From Bacillus sp. FJAT-28004 (GTDB lineage: Bacteria > Bacillota > Bacilli > Paenibacillales > Paenibacillaceae): a stretch of DNA of 64,000 bases. Of this stretch, positions 44,904 to 51,640 are shown in pieces. A program made the translations under genes and the position numbers. Where the stretch lies: NCBI RefSeq assembly GCF_001280845.1, contig NZ_LGHP01000001.1:3622418-3686417 (forward strand), given 5' to 3'. Positions within the stretch are counted from its first letter, which is position 1. Every line of letters starts with the position of its first letter. The notes under the pieces are model-generated. The model did not search any database. It was not told where the DNA came from and was given only the letters and a program-made list of their open reading frames with translations.

Positions 44904-46039
44904 TCCCCTTCTCCGCGGTAGGTTAAGTATTCATCAACAATGTCTTTCCCAGATATAGCAAATAGCTTAGGAAAGCTCTCACATAATTCACCAGCCTTAG
45001 CATGCCGGAAAAATATCGGGTCCCCTAGCTCGAGCGCCAAACCACTCGGACATCGAAGCGGCGTCTGCACCTCCCCCGCGCCTTCTAACGGGAGCAGTAT
45101 TAGACCCTCTGGCAAATACGGTTGTGGCGCTTTATCCACGCCTACAGCACCTGAAGCGGTGTACCCCCCACCTAAGCAGGTTACCATATCCGATCTAGGT
45201 TTCCGGACGACCTCCACCGCATATCCAGCAGCAGGCAAATACCGAAAACCAGCATAATGATCAAACAGCGCCGGAGAATAAAAGCCGGAACCGACCGTGA
45301 TCTCGGTTACACCTCGTTCCAATCTGGAGCTGTCCATACTTCCGGTGCCCCCAGCGTTTACAAAGCGCAATTCCAAGCCTAATGCGTGAATGCCTTGCAA
45401 CACTTCTTCACGCCGCTTAGCTACCTCCTTAACCGAGCGCCGCTTCAACTGACGAATGAATGCGTTTTTAAACCACTTTCCCGAAACATGATCCCCTACC
45501 CCAGCGATTTGTGCCTCGTAGCCCATTACACCATCCAGCCTCACCCATTTTAATTGCATAATCCGTTCAACAATCGGCCTTGCTTGCGCCCAAGAGGTTA
45601 CCGGTGATCTCCATATGCCAAAATGGAGCCCTGGATAATTAGCAGACATATCGATATCTAGACAGACGGCTGCCTGTACGCCAATTGCTGCTGCCAGCTG
45701 CTCAATATGCTCCACATGTTGAATAGAATCAACCATAAACACGATTATCCGGTCACTAGCCGCAGCCTGTAAAAGAATCGATATTTCACTCTGATTCCAA
45801 ACGGGGTATCCCAAAAGCAAATCATCGAAGCCATGCTTCAGTAGAAAAGCAGCCTCTCTCGCTGTATAACACATGATCCCTTGGAACGCTTCGTCTGATT
45901 GGACAATCCGGCGAAGAACCTCCACAGACCGTATGGATTTGCTTGCAACACGTATCTTCTTATCGCCCGCCGCAGCTGCAATGGCTCTACTATTCGCATC
46001 CAATAAATCAAGATTTACATAAGCAAAGGGCTTTGCCAC
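44891..46039 (-). CDS. PLP-dependent alanine-racemase-fold protein (D-threonine-aldolase-like)
   Basis: Fold-type III PLP protein with an N-terminal barrel; IRVASKSIRSVEVL holds the probable Schiff-base lysine, and FVNAGGTGSMD and EITVGSGFYSPALFDHY match amino-acid deaminase/aldolase proteins. The annotated start is GTG 46039. The frame stays open upstream to about 46099, reading IELPQYEQYKRIFAQ before it, which looks like real protein but offers no ATG, GTG or TTG; the true start is unsure. Coupled to the lactone oxidase gene. Confidence 0.75.
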   Translation of the reverse strand: MAKPFAYVNLDLLDANSRAIAAAAGDKKIRVASKSIRSVEVLRRIVQSDEAFQGIMCYTAREAAFLLKHGFDDLLLGYPVWNQSEISILLQAAASDRIIVFMVDSIQHVEHIEQLAAAIGVQAAVCLDIDMSANYPGLHFGIWRSPVTSWAQARPIVERIMQLKWVRLDGVMGYEAQIAGVGDHVSGKWFKNAFIRQLKRRSVKEVAKRREEVLQGIHALGLELRFVNAGGTGSMDSSRLERGVTEITVGSGFYSPALFDHYAGFRYLPAAGYAVEVVRKPRSDMVTCLGGGYTASGAVGVDKAPQPYLPEGLILLPLEGAGEVQTPLRCPSGLALELGDPIFFRHAKAGELCESFPKLFAISGKDIVDEYLTYRGEGECFL

Positions 46040-46222
46040 CTGCGCGAAAATCCTTTTATATTGCTCATATTGAGGGAGCTCGATAGGCCATTCTCCATTC
46101 TACGTTTGCACGATTATTTTTACATTATATTCCTCTCTTTTGGATAGAATCCTTTTTTATGCGTACGTTCGTTTGCTGGGTTGTGAGCAGCCTTGCCTTT
46201 GCCGCGAATCACAACTACAAAT

Positions 46223-46277
46223 AAAAAAAAGAGCTATCCTTCTCACACCAGCGGTGTTTGAAAGATAGCTCTTTTTG
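46223..46277 (-). terminator. terminator of fbaA
   Basis: On minus, AAAAAGAGCTATC pairs with GATAGCTCTTTTT around a long loop, then a further T run. Confidence 0.9.
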
Positions 46278-46294
46278 TATGTTTTACAATGGTC

Positions 46295-47152
46295 TTATGC
46301 TTTGTTGGAAGAACCAAACTCACGCATTTTACCCATAACTGTTTGTTTAATTCCTTCGCGACCTGGAGCAAGGAATTTACGTGGATCGAAAGCTTCGGAA
46401 TCTGCACTCAACACTTCACGAACGATTTTCGTGAATGTAATTTGGTTCTCAGTGTTTACGTTGATTTTAGCAGTTCCAAGCGAAATGGATCTTTTGATGT
46501 GCTCAGTAGGGATACCTGTGCCGCCATGCAATACTAGTGGCAATTTGATTGTTTGGCAAATCTCTTCCATTTCTTTGAAGCCTAGGTTTGGTTCACCTTT
46601 GTAAGGACCATGAACGGAACCAAGTGCAGGAGCAAGGCAATCAATACCAGTACGTTGAACTAGCTCGAAGCACTCCTTAGGATCTGCATAAATAACGCCT
46701 TCAGCTATTACATCGTCTTCTTGTCCGCCAACTGTACCTAGCTCAGCTTCAACTGAAACGCCGCGCTCGTGAGCGTATGCAACAACTTCTTGTGTAGTTT
46801 TTACGTTTTCTTCAAATGGAGAGTGTGAAGCATCGATCATAACGGATGTAAATCCAGCGTCAATCGCAGCTTTACATTTTTCAAAGCTTGAACCGTGGTC
46901 CAAATGGATTGCAACAGGAACCGTAATTTTCATTTCTTCAATTAGGGATTTCACGATTGCAGTTACAACTGTGAAGCCTCCCATGTAACGAGCTGCGCCT
47001 TCAGAAACGCCAAGGATAACCGGGGATTGCTCTTCTTGAGCAGCGCCTAGAATGGCTTGTGTCCACTCCAAGTTGTTGATGTTGTATTGACCAACTGCAT
47101 ATCCTTCTTTTAACGCTTTGTTCAACATTTCTTTCATTGATACCAATGCCAT
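46295..47152 (-). CDS. fbaA: class II fructose-bisphosphate aldolase
   Basis: Zinc aldolase of glycolysis and gluconeogenesis, splitting fructose-1,6-bisphosphate. The length of 285 equals the Bacillus FbaA. Motifs: [28 protein letters not shown] with a zinc His, [34 protein letters not shown] and [12 protein letters not shown] 47152 follows AAGGAGG. A 374-bp AT-rich leader lies upstream. Confidence 0.97.
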   Translation of the reverse strand: MALVSMKEMLNKALKEGYAVGQYNINNLEWTQAILGAAQEEQSPVILGVSEGAARYMGGFTVVTAIVKSLIEEMKITVPVAIHLDHGSSFEKCKAAIDAGFTSVMIDASHSPFEENVKTTQEVVAYAHERGVSVEAELGTVGGQEDDVIAEGVIYADPKECFELVQRTGIDCLAPALGSVHGPYKGEPNLGFKEMEEICQTIKLPLVLHGGTGIPTEHIKRSISLGTAKINVNTENQITFTKIVREVLSADSEAFDPRKFLAPGREGIKQTVMGKMREFGSSNKA

Positions 47153-47230
47153 ATTAAAATCCTCCTTAGAGTTTAACTAACTATTTTTAATCATGTAAAT
47201 GTCTGAACATATTGTTAGAATTATCACTAA

Positions 47231-47299
47231 TTAATAGTCAGGACCATTAACATTCTGAATACCTTGTACTACTTTATTAAGCACCCAACTATTGTACAT
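47231..47299 (-). CDS. possible 22-residue leader ORF upstream of fbaA
   Basis: On the minus strand AAAGGAG precedes an ATG by four bases, opening MYNSWVLNKVVQGIQNVNGP plus DY and a stop, 79 bases before fbaA. The ribosome site is strong for a random frame. No homologue is recognised; a leader peptide is conceivable. The rest of 47153-47526 holds only AT-rich promoter-like DNA. Confidence 0.3.
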   Translation of the reverse strand: MYNSWVLNKVVQGIQNVNGPDY

Positions 47300-47403
47300 C
47301 TTTCTCCTTTAATAAATCAACTTATTTTGCCCCCTATTAACGAGCATTTCCTAGCTGCAATCGCTTACACATGGGTTTTCTTCACTTTTTTCTCGAAAAT
47401 AAT

Positions 47404-47411
47404 AAAGCGCA
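47404..47411 (+). promoter_or_regulatory. AAAGCGCA, matches the enterobacterial Ada box
   Basis: The octamer equals the E. coli Ada-box sequence and lies upstream of ada. It is about 80 bp before a TATAAT (47489-47494), farther than in E. coli, so it may be chance. Confidence 0.3.
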
Positions 47412-47526
47412 GCAATAAAGTAAATTTTATTCATACCAATTAAAAAATGAATGCCTGATTTTCGGCTACGTTATATTTTTGAGGGCTCTATAATAAGAAC
47501 ATAATCTAAGTTTAGGGTGTGCAAAC

Positions 47527-48573
47527 ATGGTACCTGCAGAGCGTAACGAAGAATATTACAGGGCGTTATTAGAAAAAAGAACGGAATATGAAGGAGTATT
47601 TTATGTAGGAGTCAAGACAACTGGCGTATTCTGCCGTCCAACTTGTCCGGCACGGAAGCCAAAGTTTGAAAACTGCGAATTTTACGAGACAGCACAACAA
47701 GCGCTGCTCGCCTCTTATCGGCCATGTCAAAGATGTCGTCCGTTATCTCATCCGAATCATGTATCAGATGTTGTTCGCCAGCTTGTTGCAGCTGTCGAGG
47801 AAAATCCTGAAAAACGATGGAAAGAACAAGATTTCAAAAACCTCTCAGTTGATGAATCAACGGCACGCCGTCAATTCAAAAAACGGTTTGGCATGACATT
47901 TGTTGAATACGCACGTGCCCGCCGCATGGGACTTGCCTTGAAAAACATCAGATCTGGACAGACGATCATTGATACACAGTTGTCTGCCGGTTATGAATCA
48001 AGCAGTGGTTTTAGAGACGCATTCTCTCGAATTATGGGGGCCGCTCCTACTTTATTGGAAAATAGTAAGGTTCTAAAAGCATGTTGGATCGATACACGGC
48101 TTGGTCCGATGATTGCGATTGGGAATGAGACTGCACTTTATCTTCTTGAATTTGTTGACCGGCGAGGGCTAGAGCGCGAAGTGGAAAGGCTTAGAAAAAG
48201 GACAAAATCCGCAATCATTCCAGGAGTCACGGAACCAATCCGATCAGTTGAGAGTGAATTGACCCAATATTTTGACGGTAAACTGACTGTATTCAAAACC
48301 CCTGTCTCGTTACTCGGATCGCCTTTTCAAAAAAGCGTGTGGGAGCAATTAATGAAAATTCCGCCGGGTGAAACTCGTTCCTATTCTGACATCGCCGTTT
48401 CGCTCGGAAAACCATCCGCCTATCGTGCTGTCGCTCAGGCCAATGGCGCAAATCAGCTTGCCATTATGATTCCTTGTCACCGTGTCATCAACTCAAATGG
48501 TGAATTAGGCGGCTACGGCGGTGGATTAACACGTAAAAATTGGCTTTTAAATCATGAAAAACATGGTGAATAA
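47527..48573 (+). CDS. ada: bifunctional Ada: methylphosphotriester/O6-alkylguanine repair and regulator
   Basis: Full three-part Ada. The N-terminal zinc domain has Cys36, Cys40, Cys67 and Cys70 (FCRPTCPARKP and RPCQRCRP), with Cys36 as the methyl acceptor by position. An AraC-type HTH (about 80-178; DESTARRQFKKRFGMTFVEYA) follows. The C-terminal alkyltransferase ends with IMIPCHRVINSNGELGGYGGG, Cys317 being the acceptor. B. subtilis splits these functions between AdaA and AdaB; here they are fused as in proteobacteria. ATG 47527 has a weak ribosome site. Confidence 0.94.
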   Translation: MVPAERNEEYYRALLEKRTEYEGVFYVGVKTTGVFCRPTCPARKPKFENCEFYETAQQALLASYRPCQRCRPLSHPNHVSDVVRQLVAAVEENPEKRWKEQDFKNLSVDESTARRQFKKRFGMTFVEYARARRMGLALKNIRSGQTIIDTQLSAGYESSSGFRDAFSRIMGAAPTLLENSKVLKACWIDTRLGPMIAIGNETALYLLEFVDRRGLEREVERLRKRTKSAIIPGVTEPIRSVESELTQYFDGKLTVFKTPVSLLGSPFQKSVWEQLMKIPPGETRSYSDIAVSLGKPSAYRAVAQANGANQLAIMIPCHRVINSNGELGGYGGGLTRKNWLLNHEKHGE

Positions 48574-48695
48574 TATGGCATCTCAAATCAATAAAGCTCG
48601 ACTTCTAAGAGGCGTTTGGACACAAAAAAAGAACCACGCCCCTATTACATAGAGTGTAGTTTCTGCTTTGTCAATTTAGGCAGCATTTTCTTCCT

Positions 48696-48723
48696 CCCAA
48701 CACTTTTAAAGGAGATACGTTAT
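48696..48723 (+). promoter_or_regulatory. candidate ECF-type promoter of the sigma-factor operon
   Basis: CCCAAC (-35 with AAC at 48699-48701), exactly 16 bases, then CGTTAT (-10 from 48718). AAC-N16-CGT is the ECF spacing seen for sigma-W-type factors. It sits 39 bp before the first gene of an operon encoding an ECF-like factor. Confidence 0.55.
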
Positions 48724-48761
48724 ATCAAGTGTAATTAGAAAATGATGGGAGCGTGGAAGGT

Positions 48762-49466
48762 ATGGAAAACGTGCAGCAAGCTAATGTTCAAGAAAGAGCT
48801 CTTGAAAATATGGGTCTTCTCGATTTGACTGGAGTGAAAGCTGAGGATTTGGCCGATGTTACCTCCATCCGCAACAATGGCATAATTATTGCCCCAGAAT
48901 CGTTATCTAGTGCTTTGAATCGAATTCCTCAACAAAATAACGGATGTGTTTGTTTAATACCTAATACGGCAGGTAAAGTAAAAATCCTGTCTGGACAGGT
49001 TTCATTGGGTGGAGAGTTTTTTGCTAACAGTAATGGTGCTCCTGAGGACATCGCGGTTATTGCAGGGCAAGCGGTTATTACCTCGCCAGTGGAAAAAATC
49101 GGATTTCAAGATATTATTTTAGCAGGTCAGCTGATTTTGCCTAAAGGGAGCGATGTCGTGCTAGGAAGTGCTATATCGCGCATGCTCGGTCAAGTCGTTT
49201 ATTATTCAAATACATCCAATGTGCGATTGTTTCTCGGAGATGATACGTTCTCCAATAGCTTCTTCGACTTCATCGAGGAAAAAATGTGTATGGTGCTGAT
49301 TGGCAGTTTTGAAATTGCCGATGATGTTCAAATCGAGTCGATTAAAAACAAAGTTTCAGAAATCGTTCTAGTCGGTGATTTAACTGCTTCTAAAGCAGTA
49401 GTACCTTTACTCCAATATCTTGCCATTTCTAAAACAGGAGATATCAACATCAGAGATGATGCATGA
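48762..49466 (+). CDS. uncharacterised repeat protein upstream of an ECF sigma factor
   Basis: A 234-residue soluble protein with no signal peptide or membrane segment. Short beta-prone repeats recur: IAVIAGQAVI, DIILAGQLIL, MVLIGSFEI and EIVLVGDLTA, each a hydrophobic run with Gly near the middle, suggesting a beta-solenoid. ATG 48762 follows GGGAG by ten bases; GTG 48753 is too close. It overlaps the sigma gene, so it may be its regulator or partner. I do not recognise a named family. Confidence 0.6.
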   Translation: MENVQQANVQERALENMGLLDLTGVKAEDLADVTSIRNNGIIIAPESLSSALNRIPQQNNGCVCLIPNTAGKVKILSGQVSLGGEFFANSNGAPEDIAVIAGQAVITSPVEKIGFQDIILAGQLILPKGSDVVLGSAISRMLGQVVYYSNTSNVRLFLGDDTFSNSFFDFIEEKMCMVLIGSFEIADDVQIESIKNKVSEIVLVGDLTASKAVVPLLQYLAISKTGDINIRDDA

Positions 49467-50019
49467 GAAACAAGCTATGCCGATGAATCCAGAGGCTTTG
49501 TTTCAGCAATTGTACCGTACCCATTCAAGGCAAATCTATTCTTATTTACTCGGACGAACGGAGAGTAAAGAAACGGCTGCAGACTTGCTGCAGGACGTGT
49601 TTATGAAAATTTGGAACCGAAAAGATGTGGTCGAACGTATTCCCGAGGATCAACAATTGTACTGGATATTTTCGATTGCTGCCAATCGGGTAAAGGACTA
49701 TTATCGGAAATCGCAGAGCTACAAACAAGCGGTATCAAAAATGCAGCTGCATACCTTTCCTAGTCCAAACGGCGACCTATCGCAATTGTTAGCTGGCCGT
49801 GAGCAGTTTCACGAGCTTGAGTCAGCCATTCGAGAACTACCCGAGGAGCTTCGTTCTATATTGCTCATGAAGGCGGTTGGCGGTATGAAAAGCGGCGAGA
49901 TTGGCGCCGCGCTCGGGTTGCCTGCAGGGACAGTTCGCTATAAAATACTGCTAGCACGCCGTCAGCTTGCCGAAACACTTGGTATGCTGCACAAAGAAAA
50001 GGCTGCAGAAAGGAAGTGA
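49456..50019 (+). CDS. ECF-type sigma-70 family RNA polymerase sigma factor
   Basis: Sigma region 2 spans about 10-80 (LFQQLYRTHSRQIYSYLLGR, AADLLQDVFMKIWNR, IAANRVKDYYRK). Region 4 spans about 115-170 (IRELPEELRSILLMKAVGG, KSGEIGAALGLPAGTVRYKILLARRQL in two blocks). There is no region 1.1 or 3, so it is ECF-type. The start is ATG 49456 or 49459, inside the end of the repeat-protein gene. A small gene overlaps its stop. It may read its own promoter at 48696-48723. Confidence 0.9.
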   Translation: MMHEKQAMPMNPEALFQQLYRTHSRQIYSYLLGRTESKETAADLLQDVFMKIWNRKDVVERIPEDQQLYWIFSIAANRVKDYYRKSQSYKQAVSKMQLHTFPSPNGDLSQLLAGREQFHELESAIRELPEELRSILLMKAVGGMKSGEIGAALGLPAGTVRYKILLARRQLAETLGMLHKEKAAERK

Positions 50020-50024
50020 AATGG

Positions 50025-50270
50025 ATGAGCGATCACGAGTCAGCGATGTGGCTTCCTGCGGATGTTGAACAAATGCTGGATGAACTACTGGATACCTGGG
50101 CTCATCATGTCCAGCTTCCTTCGCAGCATGAGGAAGAAATCAATGCACATCTATTTACGGTTTCCAACGACCTTGGCTGCGAGTGGTGGCATTCGTTATT
50201 TAATCATTTGCCTTTCCAAAACACAAAATCATTTGCAGTATCGCCCTATTTAAATAAACGGTCAGGGTAA
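50025..50270 (+). CDS. small acidic protein after the sigma factor
   Basis: An 81-residue protein, MSDHESAMWLPADVEQMLDE and onward, acidic and Trp-rich with a likely helical first half and no membrane segment. AGGAAG lies before ATG 50025; the longer GTG frame at 50016 overlaps the sigma stop. By position it could be an anti-sigma or co-factor protein, but no zinc-type HxxxCxxC is present. Function unknown. Confidence 0.55.
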   Translation: MSDHESAMWLPADVEQMLDELLDTWAHHVQLPSQHEEEINAHLFTVSNDLGCEWWHSLFNHLPFQNTKSFAVSPYLNKRSG

Positions 50271-50291
50271 ATGATAGCTTATTAACAAATG

Positions 50292-50325
50292 GAAAGGGAC
50301 TGCCTTGGGCAGTCCCTTTTCTTGC
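50292..50325 (+). terminator. terminator of the sigma-factor operon
   Basis: GAAAGGGACTGCC-ttg-GGCAGTCCCTTTTC, near-perfect 13-bp stem with T-rich tail. Confidence 0.92.
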
Positions 50326-50376
50326 TCTCCTATTTCGTTATATTCACAAGAAAAAAACCTCAAACGCATGTATCAC

Positions 50377-50385
50377 TGGTATAAT
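50377..50385 (+). promoter_or_regulatory. extended -10 promoter of the DUF2156 gene
   Basis: TGGTATAAT, perfect extended -10, 84 bp before the start. Confidence 0.55.
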
Positions 50386-50468
50386 TCTTAACTATAGTAC
50401 GTGTTGAATATGAAGATGAATATTTGTTTCAACCGACTCCCAGAGACTGCATACTTGGAGGCTTCATC

Positions 50469-51530
50469 ATGATTGATATCAATTCTGAAAAACGTCTTAA
50501 TGACCTGCTTGAAAGGTACGGCAATAACTCACACAGTCATTTATACTACCTTGGTGATAAGGAATGGTTTTGGGATTCAGATTACGAGGCGTTAATCGTG
50601 TATCGCTCTGTCTTGAATAGAAGAATCGTGCTTGGCGATCCTGTTGGAAATCCCCAGTTTACTAGCCGCGTTATTAAACAATTTGTCGCGGACTGCGATG
50701 AAAATAAACAAATACCGGTATTTTACCAAGCAAAATCCTCATTTTTACCGCTGTATGAGCAATTAGGGCTAAGCTGCTCAAAAATCGGAGAAGAAGCTCA
50801 AGTTAATTTATCTACCTTTCACCTGAATGGGAAGCAGTGGCTTAAGCTGCGAAATCGCATGAGTAAATTTGGACGTACTGGCTTCACCTTCGAGGTTCTG
50901 CACCCTCCATATAGTGATTCATTCCTGGATCGTCTTCAAGCCATTTCAGATGAGTGGCTGGGTAGTCGCAAAGAGAAAAGCTTTTCCGTGGGCTCTTTTG
51001 CTAAGGAGTATGTCATTCGCTTTCCTGTTGCGTTACTGGTTGGCCCGGATGGAAATTACGAGGCGTTTGTCTCGATTGCAGGCGATCATCAATCATTCGC
51101 CGATAGGAAGAGAGAAGAATCTGTTGGTCGACGGATAACGGTTGATCTCATGCGTTATACAAAAGCATGCCCCCATGGCACAATGGATGCCCTATTTATT
51201 TCCTTATTCCTTTGGGCCAAAGAACAAACCTATGACGTTTGCAGCTTAGGTATGGCTCCGCTTGCTAACGTAACCGATTCTCACATCGTCAAGCTCCTCT
51301 ATAAGTATGGGAACAAGCTGTATAACTTTAAGGGGCTGTATGAATATAAGAATAAATTCGCTCCGAAATGGGAGAATATCTACCTCGTTTCACAGCCTGC
51401 AGCTACTTCAATTAACGTAGCACTATTGGCATTAATCATTCATTCAACCGATCCTGACAAACAATCAACCGGTAAAATTCCGTCCAAACATTTTATACAT
51501 AAAGTATTATTTTCAAAGAAAAGAGCTTAG
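50469..51530 (+). CDS. DUF2156 / MprF C-terminal-domain protein (aminoacyl-lipid transferase-like)
   Basis: A 353-residue protein equal to the soluble C-terminal synthase domain of MprF, with tandem GNAT folds. Motifs include RIVLGDPVGNPQFTSRVI, WLKLRNRMSKFGRTGF, KREESVGRRITVDLMRY, GTMDALFISLFLWAKE, YGNKLYNFKGLYEYKNKFAPKWE in two blocks. MprF uses aminoacyl-tRNA to modify phosphatidylglycerol; this copy lacks the flippase membrane domain. ATG 50469 follows TTGGAGG. A lipid-related target is inferred. Confidence 0.85.
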   Translation: MIDINSEKRLNDLLERYGNNSHSHLYYLGDKEWFWDSDYEALIVYRSVLNRRIVLGDPVGNPQFTSRVIKQFVADCDENKQIPVFYQAKSSFLPLYEQLGLSCSKIGEEAQVNLSTFHLNGKQWLKLRNRMSKFGRTGFTFEVLHPPYSDSFLDRLQAISDEWLGSRKEKSFSVGSFAKEYVIRFPVALLVGPDGNYEAFVSIAGDHQSFADRKREESVGRRITVDLMRYTKACPHGTMDALFISLFLWAKEQTYDVCSLGMAPLANVTDSHIVKLLYKYGNKLYNFKGLYEYKNKFAPKWENIYLVSQPAATSINVALLALIIHSTDPDKQSTGKIPSKHFIHKVLFSKKRA

Positions 51531-51591
51531 CCTTAGAGCAAATAGGCAGCGACATTACTCGAAACTCAGGGTGGCATCACAAAAAAGATAA

Positions 51592-51625
51592 AAACAAAGG
51601 ACACCCTTCTGGGTGCCCTTTGTTT
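51592..51625. terminator. bidirectional terminator before the GH3 gene
   Basis: AAACAAAGG-ACACCC-ttct-GGGTGCCCTTTGTTT, 15-bp stem with one mismatch. Confidence 0.9.
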
Positions 51626-51640
51626 ATTCTGTTTTTACAT

